Shown piece by piece: positions 17,189 to 27,015 of a stretch of 64,000 bases of DNA (positions are counted from its first letter, which is position 1; every line of letters starts with the position of its first letter). The position numbers and the translations under genes are program-made. This DNA comes from Porifericola rhodea (GTDB lineage Bacteria; Bacteroidota; Bacteroidia; Cytophagales; Cyclobacteriaceae). The DNA is taken from assembly GCF_030506305.1 (NCBI RefSeq), contig NZ_CP119421.1, forward strand, positions 736,354 through 800,353, in the 5' to 3' direction. The notes beneath the pieces were generated by a model. That model did not search any database, had not been told where the DNA came from, and was given only the letters and a program-made list of their open reading frames with translations.

Positions 17189-18220
17189 TTAAATAATATT
17201 CACTTCCGGCATAATCTCAACCTCAAACTTTTGCCATACCGAATCTTTTATCTGCATTGCTAGCTTTCTCACTTCATTACCCTGGGCATTACCATGATTT
17301 ACCAGTACCAATGCCTGTTTGCTATGGACTCCGGTATTACCAACTTTTTTACCCTTCCAGCCACACTGTTCAATCAGCCAACCAGCAGGTACTTTTACAC
17401 TACCATCTTCCAGAGGGTAGCCTGGCACCTGAGGATAATCGGTTTTGAGTACCTGAAACTTTTCGGCACTTAGCACGGGGTTTTTGAAAAAACTACCTGC
17501 ATTTCCGATTTCTTTAGGGTCTGGTAGTTTACTTTGACGGATCTGGATCACAGCTTCACTTACTTCCTCTATAGCTGTACGAGCCTTATAGTTCGACTGT
17601 GAACGCATCTCTTTAAGAGTCTCTTCTATAGCCCCATAAGAGGTGTTAATATTTGCCTGCTTACTTAAACGGAAGCTTACCTGCGTGATGATATATTTTC
17701 CTTTCAGTACATTTTTAAATACACTCTCCCGATAACCAAACTTACAGTCTTCGTGCTTAAAAACTTTCAGTTCTGCTGTTTGTAGGTCTACGGCTTCCAG
17801 GCTTTCAAATACATCTTTTATCTCCACACCATAAGCGCCAATATTTTGCATTGGGGCTGCTCCTACCGTACCCGGTATCAAAGATAAATTTTCAATACCC
17901 CCATAGCCTCTGGCAATGCAATGTAGCACAAACTCATGCCAGTTTTCCCCAGCTCCCGCTCTTACAACTACCTCATTCTCATTTTCCTCCACTACCTCTA
18001 TACCGGGAATACTCATCTTTACTACTAAACCCTCAAAATTTTGGGTAAGCAGCACATTACTTCCCCCTCCTAAAATAAATAGCTCCTGCTGCTGATAAAG
18101 GGGAGTTTTAATAAGCTGCTGAAGGTCTTTGGTGCTGCTAGTTTCTACAAAGTAGCGTGCACTGGCCTCTATTCCAAAAGTATTATATGCTTTGAGTGAA
18201 ACGTTTTCCTGTATTGTCAT
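17189..18220 (-). CDS. murB: UDP-N-acetylenolpyruvoylglucosamine reductase
   Basis: 343 residues from the ATG at 18220. A TTG start nine codons upstream is possible. The FAD-binding PCMH domain shows SLKAYNTFGIEASARYFVE, the nucleotide loop ILGGGSNVLL, and GTVGAAPMQNIGAYGVE. The MurB C-terminal domain carries YRESVFKN, GNAGSFFKNP (catalytic Ser region) and WLIEQCGWKG. The enzyme reduces UDP-GlcNAc-enolpyruvate to UDP-MurNAc with NADPH in cytoplasmic peptidoglycan synthesis. The length matches the E. coli-like type I family, with the Tyr-loop region present. Confidence 0.95.
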   Translation of the reverse strand: MTIQENVSLKAYNTFGIEASARYFVETSSTKDLQQLIKTPLYQQQELFILGGGSNVLLTQNFEGLVVKMSIPGIEVVEENENEVVVRAGAGENWHEFVLHCIARGYGGIENLSLIPGTVGAAPMQNIGAYGVEIKDVFESLEAVDLQTAELKVFKHEDCKFGYRESVFKNVLKGKYIITQVSFRLSKQANINTSYGAIEETLKEMRSQSNYKARTAIEEVSEAVIQIRQSKLPDPKEIGNAGSFFKNPVLSAEKFQVLKTDYPQVPGYPLEDGSVKVPAGWLIEQCGWKGKKVGNTGVHSKQALVLVNHGNAQGNEVRKLAMQIKDSVWQKFEVEIMPEVNII

Positions 18221-18331
18221 GTGGTCTGATGATTCGATATATTGCAATTCTAAATTTTTCGCATCAAGTTTAAAGCCGAAAAGAGAACGTTTAACAAAAA
18301 ACGTAAGTTCTCAACGTATATCTACGAAAGT

Positions 18332-18601
18332 ATGGAGGAATTTGAAGATTATTTGAAAGGAAAAAAGATAGACTCTAAAGCCTTTAAAGAAAAAGAACCT
18401 GAGCGCTGGGAGGAGTGGCTTCATTTATTTGAAAGAGTACATCCCAATAGCTTTAGTCAGCAAAAGCTTTTTCTGATTAATAGCACCAGAAGAAAATACC
18501 CTATTAAAGAAGATGAAAAAGAAGCAGAAGCAAATACAACCAAAGCCAAGCCCAAACCTAAAATAAAGATTTCGGTACGGCCCAGAAAAAAAGAAGACTA
18601 G
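18332..18601 (+). CDS. Small acidic/basic hypothetical protein
   Basis: 89 residues, family not recognised. Residues 1-58 are a helical charged segment (FEDYLKGKKIDSKAFKEKEP then WEEWLHLFERVHPNSFSQQK). Residues 60-89 are a Lys-rich low-complexity tail. Codon use fits its neighbours and the gene sits between the divergent murB promoter and convergent dacA, ending 5 bases before the dacA stop. A conserved small cytoplasmic protein is plausible. Confidence 0.65.
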   Translation: MEEFEDYLKGKKIDSKAFKEKEPERWEEWLHLFERVHPNSFSQQKLFLINSTRRKYPIKEDEKEAEANTTKAKPKPKIKISVRPRKKED

Positions 18602-18606
18602 CGATA

Positions 18607-19515
18607 TTAGTCCTGGGTAGTCATGCTTTGCTGATCAGCAGTCTGGCGTGATTTCTCTTTCTTTTCTACAAAAGCTTTCTCTTCTGCTTTGGCCTGATCC
18701 AGTACAAATTCCTCGTCCTCCTTCTCTTCGTACAGATAATCGTTAATTTTCTTTCTAAGCTCCTTGGCAGGAAGGTTATGAAAGATCTCACCATTGCGCA
18801 CAGCAGACATCTGCCCGGTCTCTTCAGATACTACTACAACCAAAGTGTCAGTAATTTCGGTCATTCCGATAGCCGCACGATGTCGCAAACCAAATTCTGC
18901 CGGTAGGTTATCCCTTTCTGTGACGGGCAAAATACAACGGGCAGCTTTAATACGATTTTCATGAATAATTACAGCACCATCGTGCAGAGGGCTGTATTTG
19001 TTGAAAATAGCCAGCAACAAACGTTTAGACACTACGGCATCTATCTCGTCACCAGACTCGGCATAAAACTTAAGCGGAGAGCTTTTAGAAAATACGATAA
19101 GTGCCCCTGTATTAGAGCCACTTAGGCTTTTTGAAGCATCTATAATAGGCGTAATGTTAATTTTACCATCGTCGTCATCTTTTTTCCAGAAGTTCTTGAA
19201 AAAGTTATCCCTGTTAAATGCTGTAGTTTTACCTACAAGCAACAAAAATTTCCGTATTTCCGGCTGAAAGAGAATCATAACTGCCAATACCCCTACTCCC
19301 ATAAACTGGCCAAGGATAGCGCTTAGCAGTTCCATCTCCGCTGCCTTTACTACCAGGTAAATAAGGTATAAGGTTAAAAATCCGAAGAAAATACTGAGGG
19401 CTACACTTCCCTTCATTAACTTATATACCTGATAAAGCAATACGCTTACCAGCAGTATATCTATGATATCTACCCAGCTAATTTCAAGAAACCCTATTGA
19501 AAAAAGATAAATCAA
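18607..19515 (-). CDS. dacA: Diadenylate cyclase (CdaA type)
   Basis: 302 residues. Three N-terminal membrane helices (about 13-80) precede a DisA_N catalytic domain with the hallmark DGAVIIHENRI and GLRHRAAIGMTE motifs (DGA and RHR), which bind ATP. It makes c-di-AMP from two ATP. A C-terminal charged tail of about 50 residues (Glu/Lys/Gln rich) is variable. The start is a TTG overlapping the folP stop by 4 bases (TTGA), indicating translational coupling. The folP–dacA order is typical of Bacteroidota. Confidence 0.93.
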   Translation of the reverse strand: MIYLFSIGFLEISWVDIIDILLVSVLLYQVYKLMKGSVALSIFFGFLTLYLIYLVVKAAEMELLSAILGQFMGVGVLAVMILFQPEIRKFLLLVGKTTAFNRDNFFKNFWKKDDDDGKINITPIIDASKSLSGSNTGALIVFSKSSPLKFYAESGDEIDAVVSKRLLLAIFNKYSPLHDGAVIIHENRIKAARCILPVTERDNLPAEFGLRHRAAIGMTEITDTLVVVVSEETGQMSAVRNGEIFHNLPAKELRKKINDYLYEEKEDEEFVLDQAKAEEKAFVEKKEKSRQTADQQSMTTQD

Positions 19516-20411
19516 CTATATGTATATTTTAATATTTTAATGGTTTGTATTGCCTCCTTTACATCATGTACACGCAGTATAGAAGCCCCGTTCATGATAG
19601 CTACTGTATTGAGCACTGTAGTACCATTGAGCGCTTCATCTGCACTTAAGCCCAGTCTTTTGTAAATCATTGACTTTCGTGACAAACCTGCTAACAAAGG
19701 CACGTCCAGAATCTCAAAGTCTCTGAGTTTACGCAGTAGCTCGTAGTTCTGGTCAATAGTCTTAGCAAAACCAAAACCAGGATCAATAATCACATCTGCT
19801 ACCCCTTTCTCTCTTAGCTGAACCAGCTTTTTCTGAAAATAGTCTATGATTTCACCTGTCAGATCCTCGTAATTAGTTAACTCTTTCATGTCCTGAGGTG
19901 TTCCCCGCATGTGCATAAGAATATAAGGAACCTGTAACGAAGCTACAGTGTCAAACATATATTCGTCCAGATTGCCACCGGAGATGTCGTTAACTACACT
20001 AGCTCCTGCCGTTACGGCTTCTCGCGCCACATCTGATCTGAAAGTGTCTATGGATATATACGCTTCAGGAAAAGATTTAGATACCAGTTCTACGGCTTTT
20101 ATTGCACGTTTTTTTTCTTCGTCAGCACTGATATGTTCGGCTCCTGGCCTAGATGAATAACCACCAATGTCAATGATCGTAGCTCCTTCCCGAAGAATCT
20201 GCTCTGCCCTGCTGAGTATGATACTATCATTCTGATGGTATCGGCCTCCATCGTAAAAAGAGTCTGGAGTTACATTAAGTATCCCCATTACGATAGGCTC
20301 TTCCAGGTTTATTAAATTACCTTTAAGATTTAAGCTTCTTTTCAGAGAAAAAAATTGCCCTTTTTGATATAATTTACTCAATTTCCGTACCCAAGTTATT
20401 TTATATATCAA
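19512..20411 (-). CDS. folP: Dihydropteroate synthase
   Basis: 299 residues. The pterin-binding TIM barrel shows MGILNVTPDSFYDGGRY, GATIIDIGGYSSRPGA, SIDTFRSDVAREA, NDISGG and DVIIDPGFGFAKT, all conserved folP signatures. It joins dihydropterin pyrophosphate to p-aminobenzoate in folate synthesis and is the sulfonamide target. An extra ~35-residue N-terminus precedes the core. The gene overlaps dacA by 4 bases and forms a two-gene operon. Confidence 0.95.
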   Translation of the reverse strand: MIYKITWVRKLSKLYQKGQFFSLKRSLNLKGNLINLEEPIVMGILNVTPDSFYDGGRYHQNDSIILSRAEQILREGATIIDIGGYSSRPGAEHISADEEKKRAIKAVELVSKSFPEAYISIDTFRSDVAREAVTAGASVVNDISGGNLDEYMFDTVASLQVPYILMHMRGTPQDMKELTNYEDLTGEIIDYFQKKLVQLREKGVADVIIDPGFGFAKTIDQNYELLRKLRDFEILDVPLLAGLSRKSMIYKRLGLSADEALNGTTVLNTVAIMNGASILRVHDVKEAIQTIKILKYTYS

Positions 20412-20653
20412 TTAATTTTGAAAAATCAAAATACACACGAATATAGTCAAGTCGTCAGGGCTAGCCAAGAGCATTAAAAAAAGAAAATGTACAACGAAAC
20501 AGGCTGAGTGAACGTTTGCAGTTTTTAAGAAATTAGCGTAATACATAGGTGTACTCCTGGCTATTTTGCTGAAAAATTAGCGTTCAGCAGGCTTTAAAAC
20601 TTATATTCCATCAACTAAAAAAGTAGTGCATGAGGTTTTCCGTCCTAAGCGCT

Positions 20654-20661
20654 TAACTTTG
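20654..20661 (+). promoter_or_regulatory. Bacteroidota-type -7 element before the DoxX-like gene
   Basis: TAACTTTG fits the TAnnTTTG consensus. It lies 22 bases before the ATG at 20683 and inside the longer reading frame starting at 20626, which argues for the 20683 start. No clear -33 partner was found. Confidence 0.5.
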
Positions 20662-20682
20662 TTTGAAAGAAAAGACAACCCA

Positions 20683-21798
20683 ATGAAAATAATCGTACAG
20701 ATTTCGCGCCTTCTGGTAGGTGGCTTATTTATATTTTCTGGCCTTATCAAAATCAATGATCCGGTAGGTACCGCTATCAAACTTGAAGAATATTTTGAGG
20801 TATTCGCTACAGACTTTGCTCCATTTTTTGCCTATCTGGTTCCGGCAGCTCTTTTCTTTTCGGTATTACTAAGCGTACTGGAAGTGGTACTTGGTGTAGC
20901 TGTACTGCTAAACTACCGTATGCAACTGACCGCCTGGGTACTCCTTGCACTTATTGTCTTTTTCACTTTTCTCACCTTTTATTCGGCCTATTTCAATAAA
21001 GTGACTGATTGTGGTTGCTTTGGAGATGCCATTAAACTTACGCCCTGGCAATCTTTTATCAAGGATATAATTCTGCTGGTGCTGATCGTGTTTCTTTTTG
21101 TCTACCGTAAGCAGATGGCTGTCTCGTTCAGTTCCAGAACTGCTGACCTGGCTATACTAATAGTTGCAGTGCTTAATATTGGTGTTGCCTGGTACGCAAT
21201 TCAGCACTTACCTTTTATTGATTTTCGGGCATATAAAGTAGGAGCTAACATCCCCCAGCTTATGCAACCTTCGGCCCAACTCAGGTATAAGTATATTATG
21301 ACCAAAGATGGTAAAGAAGAAGAATTCATGGACTACCCTACTGAGGGTGGATATGAGTTTAAAGAGATGGTGTTGCTCAACCCGGAAGCTCAACCTAAAA
21401 TTACTGATTACAGTGTATGGAATTCTGAAGGCGACTTCACGGAGCAAACTTTTGAAGGTAATAAGCTCCTGATCATCATGTATGATGCTCAAAAGGCCGA
21501 CACTGATTTTCTTCCAGAAATAAGAAACTTAGCAGAAAGTTTACCTTCAAGCATAGCGCCCATTATACTTACAGCCTCGGGAGAAGAGGTGTTTGAGTCT
21601 TTTCGCCATGAACACCAACTCGCTATGCCTTATTATTTTGCTGATGCTACAGTGCTAAAAACCATCATTCGTGCAAATCCAGGTTTGGTGCTATTAAAAG
21701 AAGGGGTGGTACAGGCTAAGTGGCACCATAACGATATTCCTGAAAGCAGCACCCTTATAGAGCTTAGCGAAAAACAAAATCTTGCTTCTCAAAACTAG
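20683..21798 (+). CDS. DoxX-like membrane protein, BT_3928 family
   Basis: 371 residues using the ATG at 20683. The frame is open 19 codons further upstream, but the candidate promoter lies inside that extension. Four membrane helices cover about residues 5-150, opening ISRLLVGGLFIFSGLIKIND and including CGCFGDAIKLTPWQ. This is a DoxX/MauE-like domain in the BT_3928 family. The C-terminal soluble part (about 170-371) has a thioredoxin-like look (LLIIMYDAQKADTDFLPEI) but no CxxC. Family role is unclear, possibly envelope redox. It is followed 14 bases later by aroK in the same direction. Confidence 0.82.
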   Translation: MKIIVQISRLLVGGLFIFSGLIKINDPVGTAIKLEEYFEVFATDFAPFFAYLVPAALFFSVLLSVLEVVLGVAVLLNYRMQLTAWVLLALIVFFTFLTFYSAYFNKVTDCGCFGDAIKLTPWQSFIKDIILLVLIVFLFVYRKQMAVSFSSRTADLAILIVAVLNIGVAWYAIQHLPFIDFRAYKVGANIPQLMQPSAQLRYKYIMTKDGKEEEFMDYPTEGGYEFKEMVLLNPEAQPKITDYSVWNSEGDFTEQTFEGNKLLIIMYDAQKADTDFLPEIRNLAESLPSSIAPIILTASGEEVFESFRHEHQLAMPYYFADATVLKTIIRANPGLVLLKEGVVQAKWHHNDIPESSTLIELSEKQNLASQN

Positions 21799-21812
21799 TA
21801 TTTACTGCCATT

Positions 21813-22337
21813 ATGAAAGTTTTTTTAGTAGGTATGCCCGGCTCTGGAAAGTCAACCTTAGGCAAGCAGATTGCACGCCTCATGGATATGCCTTTTATAG
21901 ACCTGGATACTGAAATTGAAAGATTGGTACGTACCAGCATTAGTGAGCTATTTCAGCAGCACGGAGAAGACTATTTTAGGGAGGTAGAAAGAGATACGCT
22001 AGATAAAATTATTCACGAACAGGACAGCTTTGTTATGGCTACGGGAGGTGGAACTCCTTGCTTTCATGAGAATATGAGTGCTATGAATAAGGCTGGCTTA
22101 AGCGTGTATATTGACTTGCCTTCGCAGGAGATTATTAATAGAATGTCAAAAAAAGGGATGGTTCAACGCCCTCTATTTCATGGTCTGGATGCCGCAGATA
22201 TGGTTAAAGCTTTTGACCAAAAGTTTAACCATCGTATTCCTTTTTATAAAAAAGCAAAAATAGAGATAGCAGGAGATTATATTACGGCTGAGCGCATTAT
22301 CCACCTGATATCTCTACAATCTAAGGCTAAAAATTAA
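21813..22337 (+). CDS. aroK: Shikimate kinase
   Basis: 174 residues. The P-loop is VGMPGSGKSTLGKQIA, followed by the shikimate-binding DLDTEIE and the GEDYFREVERD segment, the ATGGGTPCF loop and the QRPLF lid. It phosphorylates shikimate in aromatic amino acid synthesis. It sits 14 bases after the DoxX-like gene and its last 11 bases overlap the 3' end of the convergent outer-membrane protein gene. Confidence 0.93.
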   Translation: MKVFLVGMPGSGKSTLGKQIARLMDMPFIDLDTEIERLVRTSISELFQQHGEDYFREVERDTLDKIIHEQDSFVMATGGGTPCFHENMSAMNKAGLSVYIDLPSQEIINRMSKKGMVQRPLFHGLDAADMVKAFDQKFNHRIPFYKKAKIEIAGDYITAERIIHLISLQSKAKN

Positions 22338-23913
22338 AGCCTACTGATAATACTACATTTGTAATGTTATCTTCTGAGTTCGGAATATCCGCTGTAGGAA
22401 AATTCTGGGCTCCCTGATAAGGGAAAAAATCAGTATTATACTGGGTATTTACTACTGCTAAATCTGCAAAGAATGTAGGTGTATGAAAGCCTACTCCTCC
22501 CGAGAGTACTACCCGATCTCTGTCTAACTGGTCTCCTGCATACCTGGTAGGATCCGCATAAAGCGCATAACCTAATCTAAGACGAAACATATCATATCTA
22601 AACTCTCCTCCCAACTTATAGTTGATTACGGATTTCATTACCTCATCTATTTCAGTATTTAGAGTTCCGGTATTAAACTCATTAGACCCAAAACGATTGG
22701 CCGCATAGTTCATATATTCTACATCAGCAGTAATAAATCCGTATTTCTGAAAGAAATAAGAAAAACCACCACTCACTTTAGAAGGGGTAGATAAAGTGTA
22801 CTCAGAAAAGTTTACTGTACCAACTACGGGCTGGTTAAATGTCTGTGGTTCAGAATCAACTTCTTCCCGTATGCCTACAGTCTGAGAGTTTAATACAAAA
22901 GAATACTCTTCTGTCATGCTATAAATAGTAGGTGTTTTATAAGCCAGACCTATGGTAAGCTCGTTAACAGGACGATAAATTAACCCTATGCTAGCGTTTA
23001 CACCACTTCCATCAATATTTAAGGTTTCATCAAGCCTAACGTTGTCTACCGACTCAATGGTAAGAGGTGAGTCATCAAATGGTTTAAATGGGTAGTTGCT
23101 TCCTCCCTGTCTAAACTCCTCTGGGTACACATACTGTTCACTAAATGATGTATTCTTTTCGTAGGTAAAATTTTTAAAGCCTATGCTAGCACCAAAGTAC
23201 AATTTGTCTTTGTAATTGCCACCATATGAAAAGTCCCATTCACTTTGCCTACCCTGCTCTTCAATCAGACCTTCCTGTACAGCTGTAGCTCCGGGAGGAA
23301 TAGACGCAGCATAGGAAGTTGAGTTATCTGGATACGGGTTGATTAAATAGTTAGCGTAGGCAGCATCCGGATAAAATGGATAAGTTTCATCATCTATACT
23401 TTGATCAAACACAGCTACATCAATACCATTTGCTTGTAGGGCAAACTCATCTAATAGAGAGAAAGCGTTTTCTCCTCCAAACCCATAGCTGATGTTATAC
23501 GTGTTGGTCTGATTATAACTTATAGCAAATGAACCACCTCGGTAATCAGCAGGTACAATATCATCCTTGGTATTGTTGAAGACTATCCCAAAATTTGAGA
23601 TGTTAAACTGGTTATCAAAAGTTTCCGAAGTAGAGTTCAGAAAATTGCTATTCGTTTTGGCATTTTTAAAGTGAGGGCTTAAGACTACCTGCGAACGATT
23701 ATAAAAACCGAGTCCGGCAGGGTTTATATAGGCCGAGCTAAGATCTCCGCCCAAAGACACTCCACCACCTCCAAGGCCTAACATACGCGCCGTACCTGTA
23801 GGTGCGGTTCTGCTAATTAATAAAGCATCTTCTGCCACCTGGGCATGTCCCACAGTGACTATTGCGATGCTACATAAGAATGAAAATATATAGGATTTGT
23901 GTAGGGTTTTCAT
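22327..23913 (-). CDS. OmpP1/FadL/TodX-family outer membrane protein
   Basis: 528 residues from the ATG at 23913. A signal peptide ends at GHAQ. The mature N-terminus (ALLISRTAPTGTARMLGLGG, then GVSLGGDLSSAYINPAGL) has the conserved NPAGL motif of the FadL family. Repeated amphipathic strands and a terminal Phe (VVLSVGFNF) are consistent with a beta-barrel assembled by BAM. FadL-type porins import hydrophobic molecules such as fatty acids. It is monocistronic and its 3' end overlaps aroK by 11 bases. Confidence 0.9.
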   Translation of the reverse strand: MKTLHKSYIFSFLCSIAIVTVGHAQVAEDALLISRTAPTGTARMLGLGGGGVSLGGDLSSAYINPAGLGFYNRSQVVLSPHFKNAKTNSNFLNSTSETFDNQFNISNFGIVFNNTKDDIVPADYRGGSFAISYNQTNTYNISYGFGGENAFSLLDEFALQANGIDVAVFDQSIDDETYPFYPDAAYANYLINPYPDNSTSYAASIPPGATAVQEGLIEEQGRQSEWDFSYGGNYKDKLYFGASIGFKNFTYEKNTSFSEQYVYPEEFRQGGSNYPFKPFDDSPLTIESVDNVRLDETLNIDGSGVNASIGLIYRPVNELTIGLAYKTPTIYSMTEEYSFVLNSQTVGIREEVDSEPQTFNQPVVGTVNFSEYTLSTPSKVSGGFSYFFQKYGFITADVEYMNYAANRFGSNEFNTGTLNTEIDEVMKSVINYKLGGEFRYDMFRLRLGYALYADPTRYAGDQLDRDRVVLSGGVGFHTPTFFADLAVVNTQYNTDFFPYQGAQNFPTADIPNSEDNITNVVLSVGFNF

Positions 23914-23934
23914 ATAAAACAAAATCGTATGAAC

Positions 23935-23973
23935 AAAAAAATAGTGTAGTAAGATAACGGTCTCACTACACTA
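23935..23973 (-). terminator. Rho-independent terminator after the Ser/Arg-rich lipoprotein gene
   Basis: Minus-strand 9-bp stem TAGTGTAGT/ACTACACTA followed by seven T, 37 bases past the stop codon of the upstream gene. Confidence 0.82.
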
Positions 23974-24009
23974 CTTGTTGTTTTAGCTAAAGTTCATTTA
24001 GCGGAAAGC

Positions 24010-25329
24010 TTAGTTTCCTCCACCACGAGAGCTACGTCCTCCACTGCTTCTGCTTGGTGAAGAACTTCTACTGGGAGAAGAACTGCTTCGGCTATAGCTA
24101 CCGCTGCTTCTGGTGCTTCGGCTCGGTGTATAAGAGCTGTTGCTACGAGAGCGAGAGCTATTACTGTAAGAAGAATTTCTATTGCTATTGCCATAGCTAC
24201 GAGAATTGTAACTAGGACTGGTAGAATAACTTCTTGAAGGGCTGGTACTACGAGAGCGAGTAGAGTAGCTTGAGCTACGGCTACGTTTGGTAGCTTCGCT
24301 GGTACTGTAGGTTCTACTTCCACGGCTGGCCGGCGTAGAGCTACGGTATACTCTGCTAGACTCAGCTGATCTCGCATTTGCTCTTGAACGCTGGTAGTAC
24401 TCATTCTGAGTTCTGCTATAATCTCTGTTGCTTCTAGCTGTAGAAGAAGAACGAGCATTGGCAGTACTTGCTCTATTGTTAGCAACAGATCTGCTGCTAA
24501 TGGTGCTATTTGAACGGCTGATGGCATCAGTACGATTGCTTCTTACGTTAGCGGCAGTACGTGTTGCTCTCTGAGAGCTTCTACCTGTAGTAACTACACG
24601 GCGGTTAACACCTATATTCTCGTTGTTGATAATTACTACACCAGGGCGGTTCCAGTAGCCTCCGTAGTAACCATCGTACAAGCCAGCATAGTAAGCATTA
24701 CGAAATCCCCAAGGATTCCTATATCTCCAAGAGCTGTAGAATGGATCTCTCCATGGACGGTATGCCCATGCATTTCCAAATCCCCAACCAAAACCTATTG
24801 ATACACCAACGTTCCATCCTGGACGAGCCCAGCTTGAGGTAGGTCCCCAGAATGGATCGTAGAAAGGATCCATAAAAAACGGATCATTGTAAAATCCACC
24901 AGCATAGTACGGGTTACCGTACATACCATAGCGGCCGGCAGGTCCGTAGAAATTATTTACAACCTGAGGTTGATTACCACTAGTTGTGTAGTAATCGTCA
25001 CGATTATAATCTTCTACATAATACTCATCATTCTGTACTGAGTTCTCTTGTGTATTTTGTTGATCTTGTGCATTGCTGTATTTTGCAATGTACTCAGGGT
25101 TAACGTTCTTGGAGGAATAACTTTGCTGATCGTAGACATAAGACCCTTGCTGGTAGTCTGCTTTCTTAGGCTCATTGAGCTTAGTAAACTCTACAGTTTG
25201 TCTGTCACTAGCTGTAAAGTATAGATCATCATACTCATTGGACTGAGCATACTGATCGGACGTGGCGCAGGCCCCCAGCAGCGTCAAAGCCGCCAGACCG
25301 ATTGCTAATGTTGTTCCATAAGTTTTCAT
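24010..25329 (-). CDS. Lipoprotein with a Ser/Arg-rich low-complexity C-terminal half
   Basis: 439 residues, family not recognised. Signal peptide with lipobox Cys at residue 21 (LLGAC). The N-terminal part is Asn/Gln/Tyr rich. Residues ~130-225 are rich in Tyr, Gly, Trp and Pro (for example YDGYYGGYWNRPGVVII). Residues ~235-439 are almost wholly Ser, Arg, Tyr and Asn, ending SRGGGN. The composition suggests an extended, strongly basic surface or periplasmic chain. A clear AGGAGG lies 6 bases before the start codon, unusual here, where most genes lack Shine-Dalgarno sites. It suggests high expression. It has its own terminator. Confidence 0.8.
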   Translation of the reverse strand: MKTYGTTLAIGLAALTLLGACATSDQYAQSNEYDDLYFTASDRQTVEFTKLNEPKKADYQQGSYVYDQQSYSSKNVNPEYIAKYSNAQDQQNTQENSVQNDEYYVEDYNRDDYYTTSGNQPQVVNNFYGPAGRYGMYGNPYYAGGFYNDPFFMDPFYDPFWGPTSSWARPGWNVGVSIGFGWGFGNAWAYRPWRDPFYSSWRYRNPWGFRNAYYAGLYDGYYGGYWNRPGVVIINNENIGVNRRVVTTGRSSQRATRTAANVRSNRTDAISRSNSTISSRSVANNRASTANARSSSTARSNRDYSRTQNEYYQRSRANARSAESSRVYRSSTPASRGSRTYSTSEATKRSRSSSYSTRSRSTSPSRSYSTSPSYNSRSYGNSNRNSSYSNSSRSRSNSSYTPSRSTRSSGSYSRSSSSPSRSSSPSRSSGGRSSRGGGN

Positions 25330-25401
25330 AAATATCCTCCTATTTATACTAATACTCTACAATTATTATACGGCAAAGTACGAAATTAGATTTGTAATAA
25401 A

Positions 25402-25409
25402 TATCTTTG
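25402..25409 (+). promoter_or_regulatory. Bacteroidota-type -7 element before proS
   Basis: TATCTTTG matches TAnnTTTG and lies 63 bases before the proS ATG. A -33 TTTG at suitable distance is not obvious. Confidence 0.45.
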
Positions 25410-25472
25410 CCTGTGCTTAATATATCATTTTTAGGTGAAAATTCACAAATATAGTACCAACAATAAGCATTC

Positions 25473-26951
25473 ATGAGCAAAGGATTACCCAAAAGAAGCG
25501 AAGACTATTCAGCCTGGTATAATGAACTGGTAAAGCGTGCAGAGCTAGCCGAAACCTCTGAAGTTAGAGGATGTATGGTTATCAAACCCTATGGTTATGC
25601 CATCTGGGAAAAAATGCAGGCACAGTTGGACAAAATGTTCAAAGCCACTGGTCATACTAATGCTTATTTCCCTCTTTTTATCCCAAAATCTTACCTGAGC
25701 AAAGAAGCTGATCACGTGGAAGGTTTTGCCAAAGAGTGTGCAGTTGTAACACACCACCGCTTAAAAAACGCAGAAGATGGAAGCGGCGTAGTGGTAGACC
25801 CCGAAGCCAAACTGGAGGAAGAGCTGATTGTGCGACCTACTTCAGAAACAGTAATCTGGAACTCTTACAAAAACTGGATACAATCATACCGAGACCTCCC
25901 TCTACTTATTAACCAGTGGGCTAATGTGGTAAGGTGGGAGCTTAGAACTCGCCTTTTCCTACGTACCGCTGAGTTTCTTTGGCAGGAAGGGCACACCGCC
26001 CATGCCACCCGCGAAGAGGCTGTAGAAGAAACTGTACGAATGATGAATGTGTATGCAGAGTTTGCCGAAAAGCATATGGCTCTACCGGTTCTCAGAGGGG
26101 TAAAAACTGAAAGTGAAAGATTTGCCGGAGCCCTAGACACCTATTGCATAGAAGCACTGATGCAAGATGGCAAAGCTCTGCAAGCTGGTACTTCTCATTT
26201 TCTGGGGCAGAATTTTGCCAAGGCCTTTGACGTAAAGTTTGCGACCAAAGAAGGAGGCTTAGAGCACGTTTGGGGAACTTCGTGGGGTGTAAGCACCCGC
26301 CTGATGGGCGCATTGATTATGGCACATTCCGATGATAACGGATTGGTACTTCCTCCTAAGCTGGCTCCTATTCAGGTAGTGATTGTCCCTATCTTCAGAA
26401 AAAGTGAAGAGCTTGAAGCTATTTCTCAGAAGGTAGCTGGTATTAAAGAGCAGTTGGAAGAGCTGGGAGTGTCTGTTAAATTTGATGATCGTGATACACA
26501 TAAGCCAGGCTGGAAATTTGCAGAGTACGAGCTCAAAGGTGTGCCTCTACGCCTAGCAATGGGACCTCGTGACCTCGAAAACGGCACTGTGGAGATAGCT
26601 CGCCGCGATACGCTGGAAAAGCAAACTTACCAGTTTGATGAAGCTCTACCTCAGACTATTAAAAAGCTTTTAGATACCATACAGGAAGAAGTTTATAACA
26701 AAGCTTTGCAGTTTAGAGAAGAAAAGACATACCGTGTAGACAGTTATGAGGAGATGAAAGAAGTGTTGGAAGAAAAAGGTGGCTTTATCTCTGCGCACTG
26801 GGATGGCACTGCTGAAACTGAAGCTAAAATCAAAGAAGAAACTAAAGCTACCATTCGTTGTATCCCTCTTAACAATGAGCAGGAAGAAGGCAAGTGTATT
26901 TACTCAGGAAAACCGTCAAGCCAGAGAGTAATCTTTGCCAAAGCGTATTAA
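25473..26951 (+). CDS. proS: Prolyl-tRNA synthetase (archaeal/eukaryotic-like type)
   Basis: 492 residues. Class II motifs are visible: motif 2 around [20 protein letters not shown] with [11 protein letters not shown], and motif 3 in [20 protein letters not shown]. An anticodon-binding domain (about 295-390) and the C-terminal ProS-C domain follow (about 410-492, with [18 protein letters not shown]). The length and lack of an editing insertion place it in the shorter archaeal/eukaryotic-like ProS type, which occurs in several Bacteroidota. It charges tRNA-Pro. Preceded by a -7 element and followed by a hairpin. Confidence 0.95.
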   Translation: MSKGLPKRSEDYSAWYNELVKRAELAETSEVRGCMVIKPYGYAIWEKMQAQLDKMFKATGHTNAYFPLFIPKSYLSKEADHVEGFAKECAVVTHHRLKNAEDGSGVVVDPEAKLEEELIVRPTSETVIWNSYKNWIQSYRDLPLLINQWANVVRWELRTRLFLRTAEFLWQEGHTAHATREEAVEETVRMMNVYAEFAEKHMALPVLRGVKTESERFAGALDTYCIEALMQDGKALQAGTSHFLGQNFAKAFDVKFATKEGGLEHVWGTSWGVSTRLMGALIMAHSDDNGLVLPPKLAPIQVVIVPIFRKSEELEAISQKVAGIKEQLEELGVSVKFDDRDTHKPGWKFAEYELKGVPLRLAMGPRDLENGTVEIARRDTLEKQTYQFDEALPQTIKKLLDTIQEEVYNKALQFREEKTYRVDSYEEMKEVLEEKGGFISAHWDGTAETEAKIKEETKATIRCIPLNNEQEEGKCIYSGKPSSQRVIFAKAY

Positions 26952-26960
26952 TCTCGTATA

Positions 26961-27015
26961 TTGAAGAGCTCTTTCAGCATTCCTTAATTGCTGTTAGCAG
27001 CTCTTCAAAATTTTT
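26961..27015 (+). terminator. Hairpin with T-run between proS and nfeD
   Basis: A perfect 10-bp inverted repeat TTGAAGAGCT/AGCTCTTCAA with a 28-base loop is followed by AATTTTT and, immediately, the nfeD ATG. It may terminate proS transcripts and also sits over the nfeD translation start. Confidence 0.65.

Noticed and set aside
23994-24527. 177-codon minus-strand open frame inside the Ser/Arg-rich lipoprotein gene
   Set aside because: It is another frame of the same low-complexity DNA, has a Leu/Val/Ala-rich repeat composition expected from shifted Ser/Arg codons, and no signal or domain.
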